Made by a program: the position numbers and the translations under genes. A stretch of 64,000 nucleotides of DNA from Verrucomicrobiota bacterium. Its GTDB lineage: Bacteria; Verrucomicrobiota; Verrucomicrobiia; Chthoniobacterales; Chthoniobacteraceae. Of this stretch, positions 26,372 to 35,251 are shown piece after piece (the stretch's first letter is position 1; every line of letters begins with the position of its first letter). The notes under the pieces are model-generated. The model was not told where the DNA came from. It saw only the letters and a program-made list of their open reading frames with translations, and did not search any database. The stretch is from assembly GCA_009885995.1 (NCBI GenBank), contig VFJQ01000008.1, forward strand, positions 46,503 through 110,502, given 5' to 3'.

Positions 26372-27525
26372 TCGGCGAGCAGCCCGCGCATGTAGGCCGC
26401 GGGCTCGAAGTTTTCGATCAGCACGACCGTCGCACCCTCGCGATGCATCCGCACCTGCGGCACGGCGATCTCGGGCGTCTTATGCGGGGCGAAGAGGATA
26501 TCGTCGTGCGTGGCGTTCTTGCGGTTGGCGAAGCGATCCGGCGTGAGCTTGCCTCCGAGATGATCGCTGCGGCCGGTGGCGACGTGCATCGTGCCGAGCA
26601 CTTTCTCATCCTGAATGTCGCGGCCGCTCACCGGTAGCTCCTGCGTGCCAAAGCCGAGTTCGCCGAGTTCGCCGGTCACGGGGTCGAGGCGCAGCTTTTC
26701 GTTGTGCGCTTCGATCGTCGCAGCGTTGCCGCGCAGCAGCGTGGCGCTGGTAATGCGCCCGCCGGTCACGTGCATGAGGCCGAGCGTGCCGTCCTCGTAT
26801 TTCATCGGGAACTGCCCCTCGACGCCGGCGGGCACATAGTAGATCTCGCCCGCGGGCAGGTTCGCGATGTCGGCGCCACCGCGGCAGAGGCCGTGGCTCT
26901 TCTGCGCTTCCTGCTGCGCGAGTTCGACGTGCAGCGTGCAGCGCTCCTCGCCGACGGCGAAGTCGATCTCGACCCAGTCAGCACGCGTCATCCCGAGCCG
27001 GAGTTTCTCGGCCTCCTTGCTCACGTCGAAGTAATCGACCGCGAGTCCGCTGCTGAGAATGATCTGGTTCATCCCGTGCATCGTCGCTCCGCGGAAGCCG
27101 TGCTTCTTCGCGAACGCCGTGAGAGGCGCCGTCGCCGAGTAGGTCGAGATGCACAGCACGATGTCGTAGCGCTTCAGCACGTCCTCGAGCAACGAGAGCT
27201 CGCGGCCATCCGGCGCGAAGCATTTCTCCGGCAGGTCGAGGTTGCTGCCGCCGGTGATTTCATAGGCGAACATCTCGCCGCCGGTGAGCCCGAGTTCCGC
27301 CAGCACTCCGCTCTTCAACCCCTGGAAGAACACGTCGTGCGCGTGCCGCTGGATCGTGTGCTCCGGGTTTTCGAGAAAGCGGAAGCCGGCGATGTCGCGC
27401 GGGTCGTCGAGGTCGATGAGGATGCAGACGCGCTCGCCGCCCTTCGGATCGAAGACCGTCGTGAGCAGTCGCGTGAGGCTGAACGGGGGGAACTCGCGCT
27501 TCTGTGGATTCGGTGCTGTTTGCAT
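26368..27525 (-). CDS. M29 aminopeptidase-like protein
   Basis: 385 residues. The C-terminal half has an M29 (AmpS/AmpII)-like pattern: NLPAGEIYYVPAG, ELGELGFGTQ, DEKVLGTMHVATGRSDH (part) and HDDILFA, with Glu, His and Asp residues that in M29 enzymes hold two metals. The N-terminal half resembles a Rossmann-like domain with ICISTYSATAPL-type strands. It could hydrolyse a peptide or an amide of a small amino-acid product. It is the first gene of the three-gene operon with two methyltransferases and is divergent from lipA (81 bases between). ATG at 27525 is preferred over 27543. Confidence 0.66.
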   Translation of the reverse strand: MQTAPNPQKREFPPFSLTRLLTTVFDPKGGERVCILIDLDDPRDIAGFRFLENPEHTIQRHAHDVFFQGLKSGVLAELGLTGGEMFAYEITGGSNLDLPEKCFAPDGRELSLLEDVLKRYDIVLCISTYSATAPLTAFAKKHGFRGATMHGMNQIILSSGLAVDYFDVSKEAEKLRLGMTRADWVEIDFAVGEERCTLHVELAQQEAQKSHGLCRGGADIANLPAGEIYYVPAGVEGQFPMKYEDGTLGLMHVTGGRITSATLLRGNAATIEAHNEKLRLDPVTGELGELGFGTQELPVSGRDIQDEKVLGTMHVATGRSDHLGGKLTPDRFANRKNATHDDILFAPHKTPEIAVPQVRMHREGATVVLIENFEPAAYMRGLLAE

Positions 27526-27606
27526 GGACCGAACACGTTGCACAAACCAAGCACGGCGTCACACCCGCGTTGCATCCACCGACTTGCCGGATTATCTGCG
27601 CGCACC

Positions 27607-28506
27607 ATGTCCGCACCGAAGATCGACCCAGCCCTGCACCAGGCCCGCAAGCCCGACTGGATCAAGGTGCGCCTGCCGAGCAATCCGCGCTTCTTTTCCA
27701 CCAAGGCGCTGATCGACGACCTGCGGCTGAACACCGTGTGCGAAAGCGCGCAGTGCCCGAACCGCTGGGAGTGCTGGAGCGGCGGCACGGCGACCTTCAT
27801 GATCGCGGGCGATCGCTGCACGCGGGCGTGCGGATTTTGCGCAGTCACGACGGCGAAACCCTTCGCGCTGGAAGCCGATGAGCCGCAGCGCGTGGCGGAG
27901 GCGGTGCGGCGGATGAAGCTCAAGCACATCGTCATCACCGCCGTGGCGCGCGACGACATCGCGGACGGTGGCGCGGAGCACTTCGCGCAGACGATCGAGG
28001 CGATCCGCGCGGCGGAGCCGGAGATCGTGATCGAGGTGCTGACGCCCGACTTCCACGCGAAGGAGGAATGCCTGCAACTCGTCGCGGCGGCGCGGCCGCA
28101 CATCTTCAACCACAATCTCGAGACGGTGGAGCGGCTCACGCCGGTGGTTCGTTCGCGGGCGAAGTATGCGCTGTCGCTAAAGGTGCTCGCGCGGATGAAG
28201 CAGATCGCGCCGGATCTGGTGACCAAGAGCGGCATCATGCTCGGGCTCGGCGAGACGGAGCCGGAGATTTTCCAGACGATGGACGACTTGCGCGAGGCCG
28301 GCGTGCAGGTGCTGACGATGGGACAATACTTGCGCCCGACGCCGCAGCACTTGCCGGTGGTCGAGTATGTGCATCCCGACACGTTCAAGCTCTACGAACG
28401 CATCGCTTACGAGAAAGGGTTCGAGTTCGTGGCGAGCGGGCCGCTGGTGCGGTCGAGCTATCACGCAGCGGACTACGACCCGCGCGCGCGGCACAAGCTG
28501 GCGTGA
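27607..28506 (+). CDS. lipA: Lipoyl synthase
   Basis: 299 residues with the auxiliary-cluster motif CESAQCPNRWEC (C-x4-C-x5-C), the radical-SAM motif CTRACGFC (C-x3-C-x2-C) and the C-terminal RSSYHA that supplies the Ser ligand. It inserts two sulfur atoms into protein-bound octanoyl groups. ATG at 27607 gives the usual length. lipB is not adjacent. A GC-rich direct/inverted repeat (B1) begins nine bases after the stop. Confidence 0.98.
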   Translation: MSAPKIDPALHQARKPDWIKVRLPSNPRFFSTKALIDDLRLNTVCESAQCPNRWECWSGGTATFMIAGDRCTRACGFCAVTTAKPFALEADEPQRVAEAVRRMKLKHIVITAVARDDIADGGAEHFAQTIEAIRAAEPEIVIEVLTPDFHAKEECLQLVAAARPHIFNHNLETVERLTPVVRSRAKYALSLKVLARMKQIAPDLVTKSGIMLGLGETEPEIFQTMDDLREAGVQVLTMGQYLRPTPQHLPVVEYVHPDTFKLYERIAYEKGFEFVASGPLVRSSYHAADYDPRARHKLA

Positions 28507-28514
28507 CGCGCAAA

Positions 28515-28650
28515 TTTCAACGCAGAGGCGCAAAAGACGCGGAGGGGCGCAGAGGAGCGAGGGGTTGGGTGTGGTCTCATCGAACGCGGCATCACTTATC
28601 CCCCGCCTCTCTCCGCGGCCCTCTGCGCCCTTCGCGCCTCTGCGTTGAAA
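28515..28650. repeat. AACGCAGAGGCGCAAA dispersed palindrome, copy B1
   Basis: Left arm begins TTTCAACGCAGAGGCGCAAA; right arm ends GCGCCTCTGCGTTGAAA, its inverse complement with small differences further in. Inside each arm a 9- to 10-base word (GCAGAGG, GGCGCA) is repeated. The unit occupies nearly all of 28507-28660 and ends ten bases before the GT2 start codon. Copies B2 and B3 are at 45129 and 62841. Confidence 0.82.
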
Positions 28651-28660
28651 CAAACGCCCC

Positions 28661-29344
28661 ATGACCGCAAACCGATCGAGTGTCGCCGCGCTGATCCCTT
28701 GCTACCGCGAGGAGCGGCACATCCGCGACGTGGCGGTGCGGGCGAAGGCGCAGCTCGACACGGTGCTCGTGGTCGATGACGGCTCGGACGATCGCACGAG
28801 CGACGAGGCGCGCGCGGCGGGCGTGGAGGTCATCACGCACGAACGCAATGCAGGCAAAGGCGCGGCGATCAAGACCGGGCTGCGCGCGTTGACCTCGCGC
28901 GCGGACATTGCGTGGGTGCTGATCCTCGACGGCGATGGGCAGCATCTGCCGGAGGAAATCCCGCATTTCCTCGCCGCCGCGAACGAGACGGGCGGGGAGA
29001 TGATCGTGGGCAATCGCATGGGCGACACGCACGCGATGCCGCTGGTGCGCAAGCTCACGAACCTCACGATGTCGCGGCTCATCAGCCTCTTCGCCGGGCA
29101 GGAGATCCCGGACTCGCAGTGCGGCTTCCGGATGTTTTTGCGCGAACTCGCAGCCGCGTTCCTCGACGTGCCGACGAGCGGGTTCGACTTCGAGTCCGAG
29201 ATGCTCGTGCTCGCCGCGCGGCGTGGCGTGCGCGTCGGCACGGCGGCGGTGAGCACGGTCTATGGCGACGAGGTGAGCAAGATCCACCCGGTCCGCGACA
29301 CGCTGCGCTTTCTCAAGCTGCTCGTGCGGATGCGGAGCGCGTAG
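28661..29344 (+). CDS. GT2 family glycosyltransferase (DPM/polyprenol-P type)
   Basis: 227 residues of GT-A fold: AALIPCYREERHI, VLVVDDGSDDRT, NAGKGAAIKTGL, ILDGDGQHLPEEI, then DSQCGFRMF and SGFDFESEMLV. These match bacterial dolichol-phosphate-mannose-like synthases that charge undecaprenyl phosphate. No membrane segment is present. The product could feed the GT-C-like protein at 59451, though that is far away and the link is only a thought. ATG at 28661 follows repeat B1 and has no strong Shine-Dalgarno. Confidence 0.88.
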   Translation: MTANRSSVAALIPCYREERHIRDVAVRAKAQLDTVLVVDDGSDDRTSDEARAAGVEVITHERNAGKGAAIKTGLRALTSRADIAWVLILDGDGQHLPEEIPHFLAAANETGGEMIVGNRMGDTHAMPLVRKLTNLTMSRLISLFAGQEIPDSQCGFRMFLRELAAAFLDVPTSGFDFESEMLVLAARRGVRVGTAAVSTVYGDEVSKIHPVRDTLRFLKLLVRMRSA

Positions 29345-30451
29345 CTACTTCCGCGGCGGGAAGAGCACGCTCATCGGGCCGGGCAGCGGTGCGGTGACGC
29401 CGGTCGCGGTGAGCTTGCCGGTCGCAGGATCGATGCGGAAGACGAAGATGTCGTCGCTCGATTGGTTCGAGGCGATGAGCCATTTACCGGTCGGGTCGAT
29501 GCCGAAGTTGCGCGGGGTCTTGCCGCCGGTCGGCGTGTGCTCGATCAGCCGCAGCTTGCCGGTGCTGCCTTCGACGGCGAAGACGGCGATCGAATCGTGA
29601 CCGCGGTTGGAGACGTAAACAGTGCGGCCATTCGGGTGGACGAAGATCTCGGCGGTCGAATTGTTGCCGGTGAAATCCGCCGGCAGCGTCGGGACGGTCT
29701 GGAGCGGTTCGAGCGCGCCGGTCTCGGCGTCGTGCTTGAAGACGTCCACGGTGTTGCCCATCTCGTTGTTCACGTAGGCGAAGCCGCCCGCGGGGTGCAG
29801 CGCGAAGTGCCGCGGGCCGCCGCCGGGCGCGACGCTGGCGAAGGCCGGCGTGTTCGGCGTGAGCGTGCCCTTCGCCGGATCGAATTTGTAGATGAGCACC
29901 TTGTCGATCCCGAGGTCGGGCACATAGACGAACTTGTCCGCCGCATCCACGTAGATCCCGTGCGCGTGCGGCTCCTTCTGCCGCTGCGGGTTCACACTCG
30001 ATCCGGCGTGTTGCACGAAGGCCGTCTGCTCGCCGAGTGAGCCGTCAGCCTTGATCGCGATGCACGCGATGCTGCCGCCGCCGTAGTTCGCGACGAGCAG
30101 GTTTTTTCCCGCGTCATCGACCCACAGATGCGTCGGACCGGAGCCGCCGGTGGTCTGTTGGTTGAGCAGCTTGACCGCACCGTCTTCGCCGATCGCGTAG
30201 GCGGCTGCGGCGCCGGGCTGGCCCTCGGCGGTGGTGTAGAGGAAATCGCCGGTCGGGTGGATGGCGAGCCAGCTCGCCCGCTTCGCATTGGCGACCATCT
30301 GCGGCGCGGAGATTTTTCCCGAGTCGAGGTCGAGCATGAAGCGGTAGATCCCTTGCGTCTCCGCCGGTTTGCCGGTGCTGCCGACGTAAAACGGAATCTC
30401 TTCTGCGAAGCTGACGCTGAGGGCGAGGAGGAGGGCTGCGAGGGATTTCAT
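29345..30451 (-). CDS. Lactonase family protein (6-phosphogluconolactonase-like beta-propeller), secreted
   Basis: 368 residues. MKSLAALLLALSVSFAEE is a signal peptide; the mature part is a seven-bladed propeller with the YbhE/Pgl marks PFYVGSTGKPAETQGIYRF (part), HPTGDFLYTTAEG, GGPRHFALHPAG, GKTPRNFGIDPTG and LLVANYGGGSI. Cytosolic PGL acts in the pentose phosphate path; exported forms are common in verrucomicrobia and planctomycetes and may open sugar lactones in the periplasm. Stop is at 29345, one base after the convergent GT2 stop. It lies 49 bases downstream of the hybrid kinase on the same strand. Confidence 0.88.
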   Translation of the reverse strand: MKSLAALLLALSVSFAEEIPFYVGSTGKPAETQGIYRFMLDLDSGKISAPQMVANAKRASWLAIHPTGDFLYTTAEGQPGAAAAYAIGEDGAVKLLNQQTTGGSGPTHLWVDDAGKNLLVANYGGGSIACIAIKADGSLGEQTAFVQHAGSSVNPQRQKEPHAHGIYVDAADKFVYVPDLGIDKVLIYKFDPAKGTLTPNTPAFASVAPGGGPRHFALHPAGGFAYVNNEMGNTVDVFKHDAETGALEPLQTVPTLPADFTGNNSTAEIFVHPNGRTVYVSNRGHDSIAVFAVEGSTGKLRLIEHTPTGGKTPRNFGIDPTGKWLIASNQSSDDIFVFRIDPATGKLTATGVTAPLPGPMSVLFPPRK

Positions 30452-30500
30452 GCAGCGAGGCTGGCGCAAAGCCACACGCAGCGCCAGCCCGGCGTGAGCT

Positions 30501-32855
30501 TCAGCCGAGCACAGCCACGAGCTTCTCGCGGAGCCGGGGGAGATCGAAGGGCTTTTGGAGAAAGGCCGCGGGGCCGTCGTCCCCAAAACGCTCGGCCACT
30601 TCGCCTTCGTTGTAACCGCTCATGAGCACGACCGGCACGGTCGGGTGCAGCGCGCGGACGACCTCATACACACCGCCGCCACCGAGCCGCGGCATCGTCA
30701 GATCGAGCAACACCAGCGCGAATGCTTGCGGAGCCGCGCGAAAGATTTCCACGCCCTCCACCCCATCCACCGCCAGCCGCACCTCGAAGCCCAGGCTCCG
30801 CAGCAACTGCGAGGTGGCGGCACGGACCGTCGCCTCGTCATCGACCACGAGCACGATGCCCGAGCCGCGCCATTCGGTCTTCGCGGCGAGCGAGCGCCCG
30901 GTTACTTCCGCTGCACCCTCGACCGCCGGAAGCAGGACGCGGAAGGTGGTGCCGCGCCCCGGTTCCGTCTCGACCTGGAGCGCGCCGCGATGGCCGCGCA
31001 CGATGCCGAGCACGGCGGCGAGGCCGAGCCCGCGGCCGGTGAACTTGGTGGTGAAGAACGGATCGAAAATCCGCGCGCGCACATCGGGGTCCATGCCGCA
31101 GCCATTGTCCACGACCTCGAGGAAGACGTAATCGCCGGGCGGCAGGTCCGGCCCGAGATGGGCCTCGGAAAAAGTTTCCGGTCCGGCGTGAACGGCCCCG
31201 GTGCTGAGCCGGATCACTCCGCCACGCTCGCCCAGCGCCTCGGAGGCGTTGACGACGAGGTTCATCACGATCTGCCGGAACTGCGTGGCGTCGGCCTGCA
31301 CCGCTGGAAGCTCGTGCGCGAGGTCGAGCGTGAGCGTGGCCTTCTTGCTGATCGAGATCCGCAGCAGCTCGGTCGTCTCGGCGATGATCCGATTCAGGTC
31401 CAGGCTGCGGACGACAAAGCGACCCTTGCCCGAGTAGGCGAGCATTTGCTGGCAAAGGTCAGCAGCGCGGCTCGCGGCGATTTCGATCTGCTCGATGGAG
31501 CTGAGCACCGGCGAATCGGGCGGCAGGTCCATGCTCACGAGCGAGGCGTTGCCGAGGATGCCGGTGAGCAGGTTGTTGAAATCGTGCGCGATGCCGCCGG
31601 CGAGCACGCCGAGACTTTCGAGCTTTTGCGTTTCCTGGAGTTTGCGCTCGATGCGCTTGCGCTCCATTTCCGCCGCGCGCCGATCCGAGATGTCGCGACA
31701 CAGCGCGATGATGCGCCGGCCGCCGCTGTCGTCGAGCAGGCGGGCATTGATCTCGACGGGCAGGATGCGGCCATCGGGGCACACGTAGTCGAGCTCGAGA
31801 TGCCGGGTGAAGCCGGTGCTCATGCAGCGCTCCAGTTCACGGGTGTTGCGCTCGTGGTCGTGGAGCGCGGTCCATTCGAGGACTCGCCGGCCGCGGATTT
31901 CATCGAACGTCGCGTGGCCGGTCTGGCGGACGTATTCGGCATTGGCCTCGATCACGCAGCCGCGCTCATCGACGACGAGGTAGCCCGTCTCGGTGGCCTC
32001 GACGAGCGTTTGGTAGTGCTGCCGGCTGCGCGCGAGTTCCTCGGTGGCGCGGCGCAACTCGGTGATGTCGCGCGCGATTCCCACGATGCCGATGATGCGG
32101 CCCTCCGCGTCGCGCAGCGGGAACTTGGAGGTCAGGGACCAACCTTGCGTCCCGTCAGCCATCGTCACGGGTTCCTCGCGATTGATGAGCGGCACACCGC
32201 TCTCGATCACGCGCCGGTCGTCGGCCATGTAGCTCCGCACATAGGCTTCCGAGTATCCGCTCCGCTGGCTGAGATCGAGGTCCGTCTGGCCAATGATCGC
32301 CGCAGTAGTGAAGCCGAAGAGCTTTTTGTGGGCTTCGTTGACGAGCAGGAATCGTCCGTTGACGTCCTTAAAAAAGATCGAGTCGCCGACGCCATCGATG
32401 ACCGTTCGGAGCATCTGCCGCTCATCGTGAAACCCGCGCTCGGCCTTGCGCCGCTCAGTGACATCGCGCGCAAGACCGACGAGACCGGCCACGCTCCCAG
32501 CCGCATCGCGCAGCGGATATTTGGAAGTGAGATACCAGCCGCGCGAGCCATCCTTCCACTCGAAGGGTTCTTCGCGATTGAGGATCGGCTCGCCGGTTTG
32601 GAGCACCTGCAGGTCGTCGTCGTGGTAGCGCCGGGCAAGGTCGGGATCGATCCCCAACTCGAACACCGTTTTGCCGAGGCAGGAGCCGTGCGGCACTTGC
32701 AACCGCTCCGAGTGCGCGCGGTTGGTCAGCAGGTAGTGGCCTTCGCGGTCCTTGCAGAAAATCGGGTCCGGCACCGCGTCGATGACGGCGCGAAGCAATG
32801 GCAACTCATCGACGAGTTGGGTCTCGTCCGGGGCCTGGAAATCGCGCGGGTTCAT
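30501..32855 (-). CDS. Hybrid sensor histidine kinase, three PAS domains plus receiver
   Basis: 784 residues without membrane segments. PAS1 (about 18-135) and PAS2 (about 140-265) share the duplicated text VIDxVxDxIFxKD and NREEP, so they arose by tandem copying; PAS3 (about 275-395) differs. The HisKA block is GVLAGGIAHDFNNLLTGI with phospho-His424. The ATPase domain (about 530-645) has VDNGCGMDP and FTTKFTGRGLGLA. A C-terminal receiver (about 665-784) has DDEATVR, phospho-Asp718 in LLDLTMPR and the Lys in FLQKPFDLP. It is a soluble sensor with an unknown input; no separate response regulator adjoins. ATG at 32855 is chosen just before PAS1. Confidence 0.94.
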   Translation of the reverse strand: MNPRDFQAPDETQLVDELPLLRAVIDAVPDPIFCKDREGHYLLTNRAHSERLQVPHGSCLGKTVFELGIDPDLARRYHDDDLQVLQTGEPILNREEPFEWKDGSRGWYLTSKYPLRDAAGSVAGLVGLARDVTERRKAERGFHDERQMLRTVIDGVGDSIFFKDVNGRFLLVNEAHKKLFGFTTAAIIGQTDLDLSQRSGYSEAYVRSYMADDRRVIESGVPLINREEPVTMADGTQGWSLTSKFPLRDAEGRIIGIVGIARDITELRRATEELARSRQHYQTLVEATETGYLVVDERGCVIEANAEYVRQTGHATFDEIRGRRVLEWTALHDHERNTRELERCMSTGFTRHLELDYVCPDGRILPVEINARLLDDSGGRRIIALCRDISDRRAAEMERKRIERKLQETQKLESLGVLAGGIAHDFNNLLTGILGNASLVSMDLPPDSPVLSSIEQIEIAASRAADLCQQMLAYSGKGRFVVRSLDLNRIIAETTELLRISISKKATLTLDLAHELPAVQADATQFRQIVMNLVVNASEALGERGGVIRLSTGAVHAGPETFSEAHLGPDLPPGDYVFLEVVDNGCGMDPDVRARIFDPFFTTKFTGRGLGLAAVLGIVRGHRGALQVETEPGRGTTFRVLLPAVEGAAEVTGRSLAAKTEWRGSGIVLVVDDEATVRAATSQLLRSLGFEVRLAVDGVEGVEIFRAAPQAFALVLLDLTMPRLGGGGVYEVVRALHPTVPVVLMSGYNEGEVAERFGDDGPAAFLQKPFDLPRLREKLVAVLG

Positions 32856-32932
32856 TGGAGGAAAGCGGGGTCTTCTTCCCCACTTCGGATAGCACGCGCA
32901 AGGCCAAAGACGCCGCGGCGCCAGCGCGCCGC

Positions 32933-34204
32933 CTAGCCGCGGATCTGCCCCGTGCCGCGCAGGAGATATTTGTAAGTCGTGAGCTCCTCGAGCGCCATCG
33001 GGCCGCGCGCGTGGAGCTTGTCGGTGCTGATGCCGATCTCCGCGCCGAAGCCGAACTCGCCGCCGTCGGTGAAGCGCGTGCTCGCGTTCCAATACACCGT
33101 CGCGCTGTCCACCTCAGCGAGGTAACGCTCGGCGGTCTGCGCGTTCGCGGTGATGATGCCGTCGCTGTGGTGCGAGCCGTTCGTCTCGGTGTGCTCGATC
33201 GCTTCGTCGAGTGAATCGACGACGCGCACCGCGAGGATGAGGTCGAGGAATTCGGTGCGCCAATCTTCCGGCTTCGCGGGCACGACTTTCTCGCCGCCGA
33301 GCGGCTTGAGCCCGGCCAGCGCGCGTTCGTCGGCGCGAAGTTGCACGCCTTTCTCCAGCAGCGTCTTCCCCGTCGTGGCGAAGAACTTCTCCGCGATGTC
33401 GCGGTGCACGAGCACGGTCTCGATCGCGTTGCACACGCCGGGGCGCTGGCACTTCGCGTTCACCACGATGGCTTCGGCCATCGCGAGGTCGGCGTCCTTG
33501 TCCACGGTCAGGATGCAGATGCCGTCGTAGTGTTTGATCACCGGCATCCGCGCGTGCTGCACCACGGTCTCGATCAGCCCCTTCCCGCCGCGCGGGACGA
33601 TGCAGTCCATGAACTGATCCATCTCGCACATGATCTTCACCGCCTCGCGGTCGGTCACGGGGATGAGCAGGATCGCATCGGCAGGAAGACCCGCATCCGC
33701 GCAGCCGAGGCTGAGCGCGCGTGCGATCGCGATGTTCGACGCGATGCTCTCACGCCCGCCGCGCAGGATCGTCGCGTTGCTCGTCTTGAGACAGAGCACG
33801 GCGGCATCGGCGGTGACGTTCGGGCGGCTTTCGTAAATGATGCCGATGACGCCGATGGGCACGCGCACCTTTTGGATGCGCAGCCCATTCGGGCGCGTCC
33901 AATCGCGAATGATCTCGCCCACGGGATCGGGCAGCTCCGCGACCTGCCGGATGCCATCTGCCATCGCCACGAGCCGCTTCGGATTCAGCGTCAGCCGATC
34001 GATCATCGCCGCGCTCAAGCCATCCGCTTTCGCCTTCTCCACGTCCTGCGCATTGGCCGCGAGGATTTCCTCCTGCATGGCGACTACGCGCTCCGCCATG
34101 GCGAGCAGGCCGCGGTTTTTCTGCTCGGTGGAGCATTTGCGAAGTTCGCGCGCGGCGGCGCGGGCGCGTTTTCCAAAGTCGTGAATTTGATCGGCGAGCG
34201 TCAT
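32933..34204 (-). CDS. proA: Gamma-glutamyl phosphate reductase
   Basis: 423 residues of the aldehyde dehydrogenase superfamily: RIQKVRVPIGVIGIIYESRPNV, LRGGRESIASNIA, catalytic Cys in KCQRPGVCNAIETVL and HARGPMALEELTTYKY near the end. It reduces glutamyl-5-phosphate to the semialdehyde in proline synthesis. proB lies on the same strand but 1.7 kb upstream, with other genes and repeats between. ATG at 34204 is preceded by no clear Shine-Dalgarno. Confidence 0.97.
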   Translation of the reverse strand: MTLADQIHDFGKRARAAARELRKCSTEQKNRGLLAMAERVVAMQEEILAANAQDVEKAKADGLSAAMIDRLTLNPKRLVAMADGIRQVAELPDPVGEIIRDWTRPNGLRIQKVRVPIGVIGIIYESRPNVTADAAVLCLKTSNATILRGGRESIASNIAIARALSLGCADAGLPADAILLIPVTDREAVKIMCEMDQFMDCIVPRGGKGLIETVVQHARMPVIKHYDGICILTVDKDADLAMAEAIVVNAKCQRPGVCNAIETVLVHRDIAEKFFATTGKTLLEKGVQLRADERALAGLKPLGGEKVVPAKPEDWRTEFLDLILAVRVVDSLDEAIEHTETNGSHHSDGIITANAQTAERYLAEVDSATVYWNASTRFTDGGEFGFGAEIGISTDKLHARGPMALEELTTYKYLLRGTGQIRG

Positions 34205-34569
34205 GCGCGTTCACGGAAGCCGCGAACTGCGTGGACGCAAGTGGTGCTACGGCTCCAGCGGCGCGGGCGGGGTCGGCGGGGGTGGCGGGGGTGGCGGAGT
34301 GTAGTCGCTCGTCGTGGGGACTTCGGAGCGGATCATGTCGCCGATCTCCGTGCTCGGCAGCAACGGCTCTGCGCACCTCTGCCATCGGATTTACCACCCC
34401 TGTCAGTCCCATTTTCGCCCCCGTCATCGTCATCTCGCTGCTCGTCAGTCCCTTTTCGAGCCGAGGCGATTGCTTCCTCGTCCTCGCCCGTCTCTTTGCC
34501 GCCTCTTGTCGTCCCTTCCACATCATCGGGAAACGGCATCTTCGCTCCTAGAAGTGCCCTTTTTATCCC
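34205..34569. other. Gene-free stretch with a short protein-like relic
   Basis: No complete gene is seen here. One minus-strand frame from about 34350 to the stop at 34247 reads EIGDMIRSEVPTTSDYTP followed by a Pro run, which looks like the C-terminus of a lost protein but is closed upstream by an in-frame TAA. Two copies of a GGGACTGAC word (minus strand; 34397-34411 and near 34440) link it to the phased array further on. Confidence 0.35.
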
Positions 34570-34716
34570 CTGTCAGTCCCATCTTGAGCCCCTGTCAGTC
34601 GCTGACAGGCTCCCAAATTTGACTGACAGCCCCCCGGATTGCCGCTGACAGGCCCCTCAAATTGCCGCTGACAGCCCCCAGCTTGCCGCTGCCGACCCCC
34701 AAGTTGCCGCTGACAG
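34570..34716. repeat. Phased short-repeat array around CTGTCAG/CTGACAG
   Basis: The 7-base word CTGTCAG occurs at 34570 and 34592; its inverse CTGACAG occurs at 34602, 34623, 34645, 34668 and 34710, with a decayed copy (CTGCCGA) at 34689. Steps are 21-23 bases, about two helical turns. A perfect palindrome CCTGTCAGTCGCTGACAGG spans 34591-34609 where the orientation flips. Between words the sequence is C-rich with AAATT or AAGTT. A further CTGTCAG in the same context lies at 34400. Confidence 0.75.
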
Positions 34717-34787
34717 CCAACGAGAAGGCATCCGCCATCCCTCGATTGGGACCACAGCGGGCATTTCTGGCACCCCGCCAAGGGAGC

Positions 34788-34976
34788 CTACACCAGCTCG
34801 TGCGCGATCTGTCCGTCGAGAGCCGAGCCGCAGGCGAGACGACCGCGGGCGATAGGCGGGGCAATTTCGCGCACGGTGAGGAGTTGGATGACTCGGCCCG
34901 TCTGCTTGAAGAACCGGCCCACCTCCGTCTCGGCGTCCTGCGTGTAGTCAAACGAGATGAAGACCCGAATTAGAAC
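34788..34976 (-). pseudogene. Relic resembling a TIR-like/DUF1863 N-terminus
   Basis: A 62-codon frame reads VLIRVFISFDYTQDAE and ends GSALDGQIAHELV. The RVFISFDY beginning is what I expect at the start of MTH538/TIR-like domains, but the remaining sequence is short for that domain and I see no normal start codon; the frame begins inside the 3' end of the next gene. It is best read as a truncated or frameshifted remnant. A real small gene starting at a rare ATT codon cannot be excluded. Confidence 0.3.
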
Positions 34977-35182
34977 GACGTCGCGTCCGTCCGCGGCGGC
35001 AGCATGCGACCGAGATAGGTCTTCGGGGTGGCTTTGAATGCCTCCATGCACAAGGGGCAGCAAAGAGTCAGGGTGCGCTCCTCAAAAGTGAAGCGGCAGA
35101 GCGCATCGCCATCACGCACTTCCTTCAGGCAGACGATGCACTGGCTGTCGCCGGTGAATTGCTCTTCGGCAGAGGAAGGCAT
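34970..35182 (-). CDS. Small Cys-rich protein, TRASH/YHS-like zinc motif
   Basis: 70 residues: QCIVCLKEV then LCRFTFEERTLTLCCPLCMEAF followed by ATPKTYLGRML. The spacing C-x2-C ... F ... C-C-P-L-C ... F ... P-x-x-Y resembles TRASH or YHS metal-binding domains. It likely binds zinc or another soft metal in the cytosol; no signal peptide is present. ATG at 35182 is preferred over 35215. It lies 69 bases downstream of another Cys-rich protein gene on the same strand, so the two may be co-transcribed. Confidence 0.66.
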   Translation of the reverse strand: MPSSAEEQFTGDSQCIVCLKEVRDGDALCRFTFEERTLTLCCPLCMEAFKATPKTYLGRMLPPRTDATSF

Positions 35183-35251
35183 GAGGTGGTGCGGACGAAG
35201 CCGCCCGGAATGCAACCGGGCGGCTCCACCTGATTTTCGGCGAATCGCCGG

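Noticed and set aside
34570..34716. CRISPR array
   Set aside because: Repeat words are only seven bases, steps are 21-23 bases, spacers are similar C-rich sequence, orientation flips, and no cas genes are present.
34563..34951. Two short minus-strand frames across the phased array (QRQ-GG-type repeats)
   Set aside because: The peptides are only the translated repeat, with no start signal and no homologue that I recognise.
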